A stretch of 64,000 bases of DNA, from the NCBI RefSeq assembly GCF_004343775.1, contig NZ_PTXL01000005.1, forward strand, positions 248,001 to 312,000, in the 5' to 3' direction. The notes beneath the pieces are model-generated. The model searched no databases. It saw only the letters and a list, made by a program, of their open reading frames with translations, and was not told the origin of the DNA. The stretch comes from Burkholderia sp. SRS-46 (lineage in GTDB: Bacteria > Pseudomonadota > Gammaproteobacteria > Burkholderiales > Burkholderiaceae). Both the position numbers and the translations under genes were made by a program. Below, piece by piece: positions 37,912-46,710 of this stretch; the stretch's first letter is position 1, and each line of letters starts with the position of its first letter.

Positions 37912-38031
37912 GAAGAGGTGGGGCAGGAACATACCGCGGAACCACGTCCAAGCCGGTAAGCCCCGCTCCCTGTTTTCTTTCACCGAATATAGGTCGGCTA
38001 CGACGTGAGAGTAGCCTCTATTTTGCAGACC
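37877..38031 (-). ncRNA. Candidate structured RNA or 3' leader downstream of ParS-like gene, copy B
   Basis: The inverted twin of 10826-10979. The GGCTAC/GTAGCC hairpin and the middle GCGGGGC segment are identical. The differences fall in loops or as paired changes in the terminator stem. It lies 20 bp after the stop of the ParS-like gene. Conservation of DNA outside any good open frame suggests that the RNA itself matters. Confidence 0.5.
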
Positions 38032-38051
38032 GGAAACGTGTATGCCCGACC

Positions 38052-38456
38052 CTATCCCGCTGCACCGGTCTCGAGCGATGTGACGTAACGCAGCAGGTCT
38101 TCAGTGCGCCCTTCTGAAACGAGTTGCTCAGCAGTCTTGTAATCAAAGGTCGGCAACGGTTCATTGCGATACCAGAAGAGCGTCCGCTGCACGTCGCCGG
38201 AGATATCGGTAGCCGCTCGGATGATCCGACGCGCGTCCCGAACGAACTTCTGCACGCTTTCGGAGCCCGCCAGGCGGCTCACCGTATTGCGATGTACATG
38301 GGCCAGCCGTGCGAGCGTCAGCATATCGATATGCAAAGCGGCAGCGAAGCGGCGCGCTGAGACGATCGGCGCGTCGCTATCACGCTCCCTCAAGGACGCC
38401 ATAAACTGGTCGAAACCGCTGGGAGGCGTTGAGTCGCAGGCGACGTCAGGATCCAT
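38052..38456 (-). CDS. ParS/MbcA-like (DUF2384-type) antitoxin-like protein, copy B
   Basis: A 134-residue twin of the protein at 10401, with most of the differences in the first 30 residues. The HTH-like region (LHIDMLTLARLAHVHRNTVSRLAGS) and the C-terminal part (FWYRNEPLPTFDYKTAEQLVSEGRTEDLLRYV) are nearly unchanged. AGAGGA before ATG 38456 fixes the start better than in copy A. Upstream lie the same CTATAAAT box and inverted-repeat array. No RES toxin gene is adjacent. Confidence 0.82.
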   Translation of the reverse strand: MDPDVACDSTPPSGFDQFMASLRERDSDAPIVSARRFAAALHIDMLTLARLAHVHRNTVSRLAGSESVQKFVRDARRIIRAATDISGDVQRTLFWYRNEPLPTFDYKTAEQLVSEGRTEDLLRYVTSLETGAAG

Positions 38457-38591
38457 GGTGGATTCCTCTATGCACACTATTTGCACATTTATAGCACATG
38501 CTGATCAGAGCCGCTGGACGGTGATACGCGCTTCTACGCGCGATGCCTTGCGCCAAGTTTCGCCAGCACACTCGGACGGGACGGCAACATT

Positions 38592-38722
38592 CTCAAAGAC
38601 GACTTTTCTGAGAATTCCCGTGCCCAAGGACATCTTCTTTGAGACGGGCAGCATGCATTCATCTCAAAAAAGATGTCCAAGTTCTTGATTTTTCTAGGGT
38701 GCCAAAGACAACTTTTCTGAGA
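38592..38722. repeat. Inverted-repeat array B upstream of ParS-like copy B
   Basis: Units TCAAAGACGACTTTTCTGAG (38592), CCAAGGACATCTTCTTTGAG (38624), TCTCAAAAAAGATGTCCAA (38662) and CCAAAGACAACTTTTCTGAG (38702). Read on the minus strand, the order and spacing match array A. Confidence 0.8.
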
Positions 38723-38809
38723 GCCCACAGTGGGTCTCGTTGATGGGAAATAATCATGAAATATTTGTCTGTACAGACGGTTGGCGCAAGGTTTGTTGAG
38801 CAGTGCCAG

Positions 38810-38910
38810 ATTATTGTTGTCGCGTTGGCGGCGTTTTTCCCGCAGCAGCGAATCGAGGGCGATCTGGTTGCACAGAGGCGGCGATTGCGCAACGATCACG
38901 TTGCGCACGG
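38810..38910 (-). pseudogene. Amine oxidase fragment
   Basis: About 31 codons (RNVIVAQSPPLCNQIALDSL, then LREKRRQRDN) match an internal piece of the amine oxidases at 39611 and 50846 (RNVIVALSPPLCSQIAFDP). Neither end of the gene is present. It is a leftover of a third oxidase copy. Confidence 0.8.
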
Positions 38911-38930
38911 GTCATGCCGCTCGTGGTGCT

Positions 38931-39614
38931 CTATCGACTTGCGATGAATTGCGCCAGGTCCTCGATGTCTTGTTGCGACAGTGCACGGACGACTGCTGGC
39001 ATCGCACCGGTGGCATCGTGTCGCGCACCGCTCTTGAAGCGCGTAAGTTGATCAACCAGGTAGTCGTGCCCCTGCCCAGCCAATCGCGGATAGACATCCC
39101 TTCCTTCCAACTGCTGCCCGTGACAGGCGGTGCAGTTGTTGGCCTTGACCAGCGCATCGCCACGTGCCACGCGGGCCGCATCGGCATGGAAAACCGAATT
39201 CGGCAGCGGCGCCGTCTTCGAGAAGTACGCCACCAAGCTTTCCTGCTCACGCGGTGACATGCTGAGTGCCATCGGCGTCATGTTTGGATCGCGACGTTCG
39301 CCGCTGGCGAATGCCGCAAGCTGCTTCTTAAGATAGGGTTCCGGTTGACCCGCCAAATGCGGATAGATCTGACTGTCCGCATTGCCTCCGTAGCCATGAC
39401 AGCCGATGCACGCTTCGCTGGGACGCGGCCATGTACCGCCGGCACGCGTGTCATCCTGCGAGATCTGGTCGACCTGCTTACCAAGCTGCAGTAACCCATA
39501 GAGTCCCGGCCCATAAACGATGCCGGTGACCACGAGGACGGCTAGCAACAGCCAACCCGACAGGATAAACATCCGCTTGCTGCGACTGCGTGGTTTCGTC
39601 GTGGTTTTCATCAT
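38931..39614 (-). CDS. Diheme cytochrome c, copy 1
   Basis: A 227-residue membrane-anchored cytochrome. A basic N-terminus (KTTTKPRSRSKR) leads into one hydrophobic helix (about residues 15-37) that acts as anchor or signal. Two heme sites follow: CIGCH (about residue 89) and CTACH (about 182). Repeated segments (YPHLAGQPEPYLKKQL, YPRLAGQGHDYLVDQL) mark two cytochrome c4-like domains. Its ATG overlaps the stop of the oxidase gene as ATGA, so the two are translated together. The likely role is to accept electrons from the exported flavin oxidase. It is clearly paralogous to 50166-50849. Confidence 0.9.
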   Translation of the reverse strand: MMKTTTKPRSRSKRMFILSGWLLLAVLVVTGIVYGPGLYGLLQLGKQVDQISQDDTRAGGTWPRPSEACIGCHGYGGNADSQIYPHLAGQPEPYLKKQLAAFASGERRDPNMTPMALSMSPREQESLVAYFSKTAPLPNSVFHADAARVARGDALVKANNCTACHGQQLEGRDVYPRLAGQGHDYLVDQLTRFKSGARHDATGAMPAVVRALSQQDIEDLAQFIASR

Positions 39615-41092
39615 GCCCTCCCCGCCGCCGCTTGCAGCGCCTGCAATGCCGCCTTATGGCCAGAACGTACTGCGCCATCCATGTAGCCCGCCCAGATGTC
39701 CGCTGTTTCCGTGCCCGACCAGATCAGCCTGCCGACAGACGGATGCAAAGCTTCACCGTATTGAGTAAGAAAACCAGGGGGCATCGGTGAGACGCAAGTC
39801 AGCGTCCATTGATCTGCCTTGCCCCAGTCGCGATCGTGATATGCGATGGGATGCAGCGCTTCGCTCCCGAGTGCCTCGCCATAGATGCGAGTAAGCTCGG
39901 CCTCGGCCGCTTTCGGGTCGGATGGCAGAAAACCGTTGTGAACGAACGCGTTGATCACACCGAACGAGAGATCCTCCGGTGAGTTGTCGTACGCCCATAA
40001 CACCGGTCCCTTGATCTGAAAGATCCAACCGCTTAGCCCTTTTTCGCGCCAAAACGGCTTCTTGTAGACATGGGTTGTCTTGCGCATCGGCGCATAAGCT
40101 GGCCAGCGCCGTTGCATCTCGCGACGCTTTTCCGGCAGCGGCGGATCAAAGGCGATTTGGCTGCACAGCGGCGGCGACAGCGCGACGATTACGTTGCGCG
40201 CACGGATCACACCGTTCGGGGTGTGGATAGTTACTGGTCCGTTCTGCCAGTTCTCGATGCGCAGAACGGGGGTCGACAGTCTTACCTTGTCGCCCAGCGC
40301 CTGCGCCATCTTGATCGACAGGATCTGCGAACCGCCCGAGAGACGGGCTCGCTGCGCACCGCCGCTGGTCCCTTCGAGCTGCTCGTACTTGCAATCGGCC
40401 GAATTGATCATCGACAGGTAGTACAGCAGCGATAGTTTCGACGGCGAGGTACCGCTCGTAAGCCGCAAGCTCGCTGACCAATCGATCTGGTTCTCCGGTG
40501 CGATGTTCTTCTTCGCCAGCCAGTCACCCACCGATATCGCGTCCAACTCAGCGGCGCGCGGCGACGTCCACGGCGCGCCGGACGGCACGCTCCTGGCCAA
40601 CTGCTCGAGTTCGTGCTGAAACTTCAGATCCGTGCCAGGTACGCCACCGAGCGCGATCGCGGCGCGCGCACCTCCCGCCAGCAGCATGGACTTACCTTGC
40701 CAGTAAGTGAGAAACGTACCGACGTCCAGCTCGCGGGCCAAATCGGCAACCGCGGTCTGACCCGGCCCGATCCATTGACCGCCCGCTTCCGAGAAGTAAC
40801 CATTGCCGAGGTCGTGGTTGAGGGTACGTCCGCCGACACGGTCACGCGCTTCCAGGACCACGAACGATTCGCATCCCGCACGTTTCAGGTCACGTGCCGC
40901 AGTCAGGCCGGCCAACCCGGCACCGATGATGGCTACCTCCAGCACATCACGCTCATCACTTGCGGCACTCGCAGCGCTCGACACCTTCGGCAATACCGCG
41001 GCCGTCACCGATGCGGCCATGCCGAGAAAGCCTCGACGCGTGAGTGCGGACGCCTTCGGTGCCTCGTCGCGCTTCTTTGAAACATCATCCAT
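39611..41092 (-). CDS. Tat-exported flavin amine oxidase, copy 1
   Basis: A 493-residue FAD enzyme of the monoamine oxidase/NicA2 type. The N-terminus has a twin-arginine signal (LTRRGFLGMAASVTAAVLP). The FAD-binding motif is VAIIGAGLAGLTAARDL with RVGGRTLNHDL. The C-terminal FAD part is IWSGTETADIWAGYMDGAVRSG. The substrate domain lies between. Known relatives such as NicA2 pass electrons to a cytochrome c rather than oxygen, and a diheme cytochrome is encoded next with overlapping codons. ATG 41092 is chosen because the upstream frame is not conserved. It is about 80% identical to copy 2. The substrate is unknown, presumably a secondary or cyclic amine. Confidence 0.9.
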   Translation of the reverse strand: MDDVSKKRDEAPKASALTRRGFLGMAASVTAAVLPKVSSAASAASDERDVLEVAIIGAGLAGLTAARDLKRAGCESFVVLEARDRVGGRTLNHDLGNGYFSEAGGQWIGPGQTAVADLARELDVGTFLTYWQGKSMLLAGGARAAIALGGVPGTDLKFQHELEQLARSVPSGAPWTSPRAAELDAISVGDWLAKKNIAPENQIDWSASLRLTSGTSPSKLSLLYYLSMINSADCKYEQLEGTSGGAQRARLSGGSQILSIKMAQALGDKVRLSTPVLRIENWQNGPVTIHTPNGVIRARNVIVALSPPLCSQIAFDPPLPEKRREMQRRWPAYAPMRKTTHVYKKPFWREKGLSGWIFQIKGPVLWAYDNSPEDLSFGVINAFVHNGFLPSDPKAAEAELTRIYGEALGSEALHPIAYHDRDWGKADQWTLTCVSPMPPGFLTQYGEALHPSVGRLIWSGTETADIWAGYMDGAVRSGHKAALQALQAAAGRA

Positions 41093-41127
41093 CTCGTCTC
41101 CTACCCAATTTGAAAAATCTGCGTGAC

Positions 41128-41195
41128 CTATCGGCTTGCGATGAGTTGCGCCAGGTCTTCCGCACCGACGACCGCCACCATCGCACCAGCGACAT
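41128..41195 (-). pseudogene. Cytochrome c C-terminal remnant upstream of oxidase copy 1
   Basis: The minus strand reads DVAGAMVAVVGAEDLAQLIA and SR, then a stop, matching the end of the cytochromes here (IEDLAQFIASR) with internal loss. It shows that a further cytochrome gene once preceded the oxidase. The same relic precedes oxidase copy 2. Confidence 0.75.
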
Positions 41196-41448
41196 CGCAA
41201 CGCGTCCAGTTCTTTAAGCTCGTAGGTGATCGACTGAGTCGTAGCGCCAGTCGATCGAAGCCGGCTTGTCATGCTTGGACGAGAGAGAAACGGCGATGCC
41301 GCTCTTCCGAGTCACCTTCAAGTGGGCAATTCGCTCAGCGCTTCTCAGCGATGCACGCCAGCACCGAGCGGCCGAAATCGTCTCCTTGTTTCGTAGCCGG
41401 AGCCAATCCAACTAATGCGTTGATGTGGCCTATTTATTACGTTTTATA

Positions 41449-41483
41449 GGCCTAATATTAGAGGTGAGTCGGCCTAGAATCAA
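41449..41483 (-). promoter_or_regulatory. Shared promoter/operator 1, reading toward oxidase copy 1
   Basis: On the minus strand: -35 TTGATT (41483-41478), 17-bp spacer, -10 TAATAT (41460-41455). TAGGCC lies in the spacer and again just after the -10, and CTAATATTAG is a palindrome. Two nearly identical copies lie at 42414 and 54348. The start-proximal GGCC sites look like repressor half-sites. Confidence 0.75.
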
Positions 41484-41769
41484 GGAGCTAAAAGTCAGGG
41501 AAAACACCAACCGCGCCACGCACAAACGATGGTGTGTCGGGTCAATTTCGCGTGCAGAAGCATGTAGCGAGACGAAAAGGCCGCGGCGCTTAGATACGCT
41601 CCGTTGGGGTATATGGAGCCCTAGCAGGCTGTTGAATTTGGGAACGGTGTAAAAGGGCTTTGCGGGCGGTGCGTTAGAGATAACGTGTTCATGGTCGTGG
41701 TCGGATGGGTGACCGTGACGTAAACAGTTTCACTTCATCAGTGCGTGGGGTTCTGGCAGACCGGGTTGC

Positions 41770-42267
41770 ATGAACCTGCCCGCTGATCTTGATTCCCTCA
41801 GTCTTGAACAGTTGCGCGCCCTCGCAGCGCAGTTGATTGCCGAGGTGCAGGTGAAGGACCGGAAGGTCAGTGAGCGGGATCGGGAGCTGCATTCCCGGCA
41901 AACCCGCGTCGACCAGCTATCGCATGAGATCGCGATCCTCAAGCGCCAGCAGTTCGGCCAGCGCAGCGAGCGGCTCAACAGCGAGCAGATGAGCCTCCTC
42001 GAGAAGGTGATCGATGGCGACGTGGCGGCCATCGAGATGGAGCTCGAGCAGCTCAAATCACTGCCGGCTGAGCGGCAACGTGAGCAGCCCAAACGCGCGT
42101 CGTTGCCGCCGCAGCTGCCTCGCACCGACATCCTCCACGAGCCCACAGCACGGGTTGCCACTGCGGCTGCGAGCCCGTGCGAATCGGCGAGGATATCAGC
42201 GAGAAGCTGGACTACGCACCGGGTGTATTTACGGTAGAGAGGCATATCCGGGTGGAGTTGCCCCCGT
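41770..42267 (+). pseudogene. IS66 transposase (TnpC) N-terminal fragment
   Basis: ATG 41770 begins MNLPADLDSLSLEQLRALAA. The leucine-zipper part (KRQQFGQRSERL) and LPRTDILHEP follow. After a frameshift near 42150 the zinc-region reads CHCGCEPVRIGEDISEKLDY, then APGVFTVERHIR, and stops. The catalytic part is missing. It is a separate fragment from the C-terminal piece at 34229. Confidence 0.85.
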
Positions 42268-42413
42268 AACTCCGGACACGGCACCTACTTAGGTTGCTGA
42301 ATCCGTGACATTGCGGCGCCGTTCGCTGAAGCGTGTTCTGCCGTACACCGACTAGACGGCATCCACATCGTTTGCGCCCGTTCGACTGGGTGTTTCCCCT
42401 ACCCTGCGCCGGC

Positions 42414-42448
42414 TTGAATCTAGGCCGTATCGACGCTAATATTTGGCC
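42414..42448 (+). promoter_or_regulatory. Shared promoter/operator 3, reading toward the Baeyer-Villiger operon
   Basis: -35 TTGAAT (42414-42419), 17-bp spacer containing CTAGGCC, -10 TAATAT (42437-42442), then TTGGCC. It matches the promoters at 41449 and 54348 but points the other way, toward the gene at 42630. The leader to that start is about 180 bp. Confidence 0.78.
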
Positions 42449-42629
42449 AATAGAACGTTATCTGTAGGCCGACAATACGGACTTCGGACGCCGTTTTTTG
42501 GGGCAGGGTCTGTGTATGGCAGCAACGCGGGGCTCGGAGCGCAGCCCGAAAAACCCGGGTCGGACCACGGCGCTGCCAACCAAATTGCTCCCCGCCCCTG
42601 GGTACCTCGACCCAATCTGGAGACACGCT

Positions 42630-44156
42630 GTGACCGCACATCACCTTCCGCCCACAGAGCATGTGGATGTCCTGATCGTTGGCGCCGGCTTGTCCGGCAT
42701 CGGTGTTGCGCGTTACCTGGAGACGGAGCGTCCGGGCACGTCCTACGTCATCCTGGAGTCGCGCGCCGTCACCGGCGGCACATGGGACCTGTTCCGCTAT
42801 CCCGGCATTCGCTCCGACTCGGACATGCACACCTACGGCTACGAGTTCAAGCCGTGGCCGTACAAGAAGTCGATTGCCGGGGCGGCCGACATCTTGTCCT
42901 ACCTGCGCGAGACTGCCGCCGAGTACGGACTCAATCGCCACATCCGCCTGAACCACAAGGTGATTCAAGCATCGTGGTCCAGCGCTCAAGCACTGTGGAC
43001 GGTCGAGGTCGAGCGCATGGATACGGGTGAACGCAAAACGATGCTGGCCAAATGGCTGTTCAGCGCCGCCGGCTACTTCCACCACGATCAGGGCTTCACC
43101 CCCAAGCTGGAAGGCATCGAACGCTTCCAGGGGCACACCGTCCATCCACAGCATTGGCCGGACGACCTCGACTACACCGGCAAGCGTGTCGTGGTGATCG
43201 GCAGCGGCGCCACTGCCGTCACACTGTTGCCGGCCATGGCGGACAAGGCCGAGCATGTGACGATGCTCCAGCGCACGCCCACCTATATTGTGAGCCTGCC
43301 CTCGGAAGACATCATCGCCAACACGCTGCGCAAGGTGATGCCGCACGCGTGGGCCTACGCGCTCGTGCGCCGGAAGAACATCGCCATTTCGCGCGGCATC
43401 TGGTACCTGTGCAAGAAGCGGCCAAAATTCGCGCGGCGTCTCATCCGCTTCCTCAACAAGCGCCAGTTGCCCAAGGGCTATCCGATCGACGTGCACTTCA
43501 ATCCGCCCTACGACCCGTGGGATCAGCGTTTGTGCGCGGTGCCCGATGGCGATCTGTTCAAGGCCATCCGCCAAGGCCGAGCGTCCGTGGTGACGGACCG
43601 CATCAAGACATTCACGGAGACCGGCATCCTGCTGGAATCCGGGCAAGAGATGCCAGCCGATATCGTTGTGACTGCCACCGGGCTCAACATTCGACTGTTC
43701 GGCGGCATCAAGTTGACGGTCGACGGCGAGCCCGTCGATCTGCATAGTTCGGTGACCTTCAAGGGCATGATGCTCAGCGGCGTGCCGAACTACGTCTTCT
43801 CGATCGGTTACACGAACTCGTCGTGGACGCTCAAGCTGGGGCTGCTGGCGCAACACTTCTGCCGCATGCTCGACCATATGGATCGCACCGGCTCAGCGAT
43901 CTGCGTGCCCGAGACTCCTGACGCTGACATGCCCAGGCGTCCGCTGCTCAATCTCGGCGCCGGCTACGTCCAGCGCGCCATCCAGAACATGCCCTGCCAG
44001 GGCCTGGAAACGCCCTGGGTCATGTCGGAGGACTACAACCTCGACGTCGCCAACTTGCGGGACAGCCCGGTCGAAAACCGGTTCCTGCGTTTTGAGCATG
44101 CCCACGAAGCGAGCAGCACGGCGCGCTCGCAGGCCCGGCAAGCAGTGGGAGCCTGA
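42630..44156 (+). CDS. Baeyer-Villiger-type flavin monooxygenase
   Basis: A 508-residue enzyme. It has an N-terminal FAD motif DVLIVGAGLSGIGVARYL, the Baeyer-Villiger fingerprint FQGHTVHPQHW (F-x-G-x(3)-H-x(3)-W), and the NADPH motif VVVIGSGATAVTLLPAM right after. Such enzymes insert one oxygen atom next to a ketone to give an ester or lactone, using NADPH and O2. GTG 42630 is chosen because GGAGA lies six bases upstream; a longer frame back to 42498 is not conserved. The hydrolase gene follows after two bases. Together they could open a cyclic ketone and cleave the product, which is inference. Confidence 0.92.
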   Translation: MTAHHLPPTEHVDVLIVGAGLSGIGVARYLETERPGTSYVILESRAVTGGTWDLFRYPGIRSDSDMHTYGYEFKPWPYKKSIAGAADILSYLRETAAEYGLNRHIRLNHKVIQASWSSAQALWTVEVERMDTGERKTMLAKWLFSAAGYFHHDQGFTPKLEGIERFQGHTVHPQHWPDDLDYTGKRVVVIGSGATAVTLLPAMADKAEHVTMLQRTPTYIVSLPSEDIIANTLRKVMPHAWAYALVRRKNIAISRGIWYLCKKRPKFARRLIRFLNKRQLPKGYPIDVHFNPPYDPWDQRLCAVPDGDLFKAIRQGRASVVTDRIKTFTETGILLESGQEMPADIVVTATGLNIRLFGGIKLTVDGEPVDLHSSVTFKGMMLSGVPNYVFSIGYTNSSWTLKLGLLAQHFCRMLDHMDRTGSAICVPETPDADMPRRPLLNLGAGYVQRAIQNMPCQGLETPWVMSEDYNLDVANLRDSPVENRFLRFEHAHEASSTARSQARQAVGA

Positions 44157-44158
44157 TC

Positions 44159-45115
44159 ATGTCGATCCACGCCATGGATGAAGCGCGCGATTTGTTCTGT
44201 GACGCACCGACCGGTGTCCGCCTGTGCTATCGCACCTACGGCCTCGAGAGCGCAGAGCCCCTGCTGCTCATCGCGGGCCTGAGCCTGCAACTGACGTCGT
44301 GGCCCGCCAACATGATCGACGAGCTGGTGCAACGCGGCTTTCGCGTCATCGTCTTGGACAACCGGGATGTCGGCCGGTCCTCACTCATCCCGCAGAAACC
44401 GCCGGGGTTGCTGCGGCAATTCCTGCGGTTGCCAATCCCTTCCGCCTACAGCCTTGAAGACATGGCCGCCGATACGGTTGGCCTGCTCGATCATCTGCGT
44501 GTGGCGCGCGCCCATGTCGTGGGGATGTCGATGGGCGGCATGATCGCGCAGATCATCGCCGGCAGCCATCCGCACCGCACGCTGTCGCTCACCTCGATCT
44601 TCTCCACCACCGGCTCCCGAAAAGTCGGCCAGCCGGCCTTGTCCAGCATGTCGATGCTGACCAAGCCACCCGCACGCACGCGCGACGAAGCCGTGCAGCG
44701 TTACAGCGCGATCATGGCTCACATCGGCACGCAGACGTACCCCGTGGACGACGCTGCGCGACGCGCCTACGCCGCCGACGCATGGGACCGCGGCCAGCAG
44801 GCGAAGGATGCCGAAGGCATGGCGCGCCAGCTCGGGGCGATCATCAAGTCGGGCGACAGGACGGCAGACGTCCGCCGTATCCGGGTGCCGACGCTGGTGG
44901 TGCACGGCGATCGGGATCTGATGGTGGCGGCCAGCGGTGGCACCGCGACCGCAGCTGCCATTCCCGGCGCGGAGATGGTCACCATCCGCGGCATGGGCCA
45001 CGACATCTCGGTGGGTGTCGTGCCGCTGTTGGTCGACCTGATCGCCGGACATGCAAGACGCAGTACGGCAGGTTCCGCAGCCGAACAGATGAACGCGAGC
45101 AGGCATTCCGCCTGA
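44159..45115 (+). CDS. Alpha/beta hydrolase
   Basis: A 318-residue enzyme with a nucleophile elbow VVGMSMGGM (G-x-S-x-G), a catalytic Asp in VHGDRDLMV and a His in GMGHDIS. An NRDVGRSS segment lies near the oxyanion site. It is cytoplasmic, without a signal peptide. It follows the monooxygenase by two bases and is surely in its operon. It may hydrolyse the ester or lactone made by the monooxygenase. Length and motifs are normal for the family. Confidence 0.9.
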   Translation: MSIHAMDEARDLFCDAPTGVRLCYRTYGLESAEPLLLIAGLSLQLTSWPANMIDELVQRGFRVIVLDNRDVGRSSLIPQKPPGLLRQFLRLPIPSAYSLEDMAADTVGLLDHLRVARAHVVGMSMGGMIAQIIAGSHPHRTLSLTSIFSTTGSRKVGQPALSSMSMLTKPPARTRDEAVQRYSAIMAHIGTQTYPVDDAARRAYAADAWDRGQQAKDAEGMARQLGAIIKSGDRTADVRRIRVPTLVVHGDRDLMVAASGGTATAAAIPGAEMVTIRGMGHDISVGVVPLLVDLIAGHARRSTAGSAAEQMNASRHSA

Positions 45116-45167
45116 GTACGTTGCAGCGGACCGTGAACATCTGAAGCTCCCCTGGAGATGAATGCAT

Positions 45168-45884
45168 ATGAATTCGTATAACGTAGCAAGGTTCACGGCC
45201 TGGAACGCCATCCTGGGCGGTCTCGCGGCTTTTGCCACCCTCGGCCTGTCGGTGGTCGTCACCGGCGGCAACATCGAAATGGTGCCCCACGGCCCCGCAA
45301 TGCTGGCGTTGCCTGCCGAAGGACGTGACCTGTTCCGCTGGTGGATGCTGGCCGACGTGCTGGGCTTCTATCTGCCGTTCGTGGCCATCGGCGGCTACTT
45401 CCTGCACACGTTTCGTGAAGAGCTTGGGGCGCTCCGCGAAATGATCGCCATCGCCATCGCGCTCTATATCGTCTGCGGGGTGACTGGTGCGGTGCTTCAG
45501 TTGTCGACCCTCCATCCGCTCGCGCATGTGTATGCCAGCGGGGAAGACGGCGCGAAGGTTGCAGCGGCAGCCGTGTGGACCGCTATCGCCAATGCCACGC
45601 AAAGCGGGTTCTGGTGGGTGGAAGGCCCGTTCGTGTTCTTCTGGACATCGATTGCCGCCAGACTGCTCAAACAGGTGGGCTGGCGCGGATCGTTCCTGCT
45701 CCATATCGTCGGCTGGAGCTACGGCCTCTTTTTCGTGTTCGGCTTCTTCCCCAGTCTCGCTGCGGTCACAGATGCGAGCGAGACCATCGGCGTCCTGGTC
45801 CTACCGATCTGGATGCTGGTATTCGGCTGGCAACTGCTCCGTCGCGCGCCGACGCTGGCGGCGCCGAATGCCGTTCGGGCTTAA
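45168..45884 (+). CDS. Multi-pass membrane protein, 238 residues
   Basis: The GGAG at 45154-45157 favours ATG 45168 (MNSYNVARFTAWNAILGGLA), though ATG 45162 also fits. About six hydrophobic segments are visible (ILGGLAAFATLGLSVVVTGG, LADVLGFYLPFVAIGGYFL, MIAIAIALYIVCGVTGAVL, SFLLHIVGWSYGLFFVFGFF, VLVLPIWMLVFGWQLL). It lies 52 bp after the hydrolase on the same strand. I recognise no transporter family; it may handle entry or exit of the substrate. Confidence 0.75.
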   Translation: MNSYNVARFTAWNAILGGLAAFATLGLSVVVTGGNIEMVPHGPAMLALPAEGRDLFRWWMLADVLGFYLPFVAIGGYFLHTFREELGALREMIAIAIALYIVCGVTGAVLQLSTLHPLAHVYASGEDGAKVAAAAVWTAIANATQSGFWWVEGPFVFFWTSIAARLLKQVGWRGSFLLHIVGWSYGLFFVFGFFPSLAAVTDASETIGVLVLPIWMLVFGWQLLRRAPTLAAPNAVRA

Positions 45885-45984
45885 TAGCTTGTCGACCACC
45901 CACGTGAAGTTCGGAGTCGAAACATGCCGCTGGAAACGTCTCCGCACTGGCCAGCGCACTTTGCGCGACCCGCGAGAACATAGG

Positions 45985-46109
45985 CGGCGTACAGGGCGCC
46001 GCGCATTGTCGAATTTGTCGAGTCGCTGCCCAAATCGGGCACCGGCAAGATCATGTGGCGCGAGCTTCAAGAGCCGGAAGCCGCGAAGCCCGCAAGAACC
46101 GAAAGCTGA
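45985..46109 (+). pseudogene. Acyl-CoA synthetase C-terminal remnant
   Basis: A short frame reads YRAPRIVEFVESLPKSGTGK, then IMWRELQEPEAAK. This is the end of AMP-dependent acyl-CoA ligases, including the catalytic Lys in the SGTGKI motif. The rest of the gene is gone. Its presence suggests that the operon once included an acid-activating step. Confidence 0.8.
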
Positions 46110-46150
46110 ACCCATCAACGCAATCCGCATCCGTCTCTGGAGATTCCACC

Positions 46151-46423
46151 GTGTTCACTGTCGCCAGCAAGCTGCTGCTGCTCGTTGTGTATGGCGTCAC
46201 TGTCTGCAGTTACCTGACGGCGCTGCCGCTAGGGCCGGACGCCATCCACTGGTTGCGCATCGTGGCCGCGGTGCTGCTGGGCGTGCATGTGCTCGAGGTG
46301 TTGGTCTGCTTCAGAAAGGTGGCACTGCACAAGGGGCCGCTGTTCGATAGCGTGCTGCTAACGCTGCTCTTCGGTGTCCTGCACTGGAAGCCGATGGCCG
46401 ATGCTGCGCGCCACCCGCGCTGA
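46151..46423 (+). CDS. Small membrane protein, possibly DUF1145-like (90 residues)
   Basis: GTG 46151 follows GGAG by eight bases. Three hydrophobic segments are seen (VASKLLLLVVYGVTVCSYL, IVAAVLLGVHVLEVLVCF, VLLTLLFGVLHW). The AVLLGVHVLEVLVCFRK segment resembles DUF1145 membrane proteins; the assignment is tentative. It is on the same strand and probably the last gene of the monooxygenase operon. Function unknown. Confidence 0.65.
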   Translation: MFTVASKLLLLVVYGVTVCSYLTALPLGPDAIHWLRIVAAVLLGVHVLEVLVCFRKVALHKGPLFDSVLLTLLFGVLHWKPMADAARHPR

Positions 46424-46710
46424 TCGCAGCGTAGCCCCCCGAAAACGCCGATCGGCGGCTCGGAGAGTCGCCTCAAAGAACGACAGCCTCGCCGTGACAA
46501 CCCCCACCACCAGCAGTACGGTCCGGGCCCACGTGCCAGTGCAGCATCCAGCGCGCAAGCGTGACGCAAGACATTCGGGCGGCGCTCCAGCAGTTCGCCG
46601 GGCAGCAAGGTGGCCGGTGGCTGCGGTGTACTGTAAGCGATCATTCTACGGCGCCCATCAAGTGGAGGTGACGGCGTAAAGGATTCTAGTCCGCCAGGCT
46701 TTCACCCTTC

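Noticed and set aside
34229..42267. Two IS66 TnpC fragments as halves of one split element
   Set aside because: The C-terminal piece lies before the N-terminal piece in the same direction, which a simple insertion cannot produce. They are better read as two separate relics.
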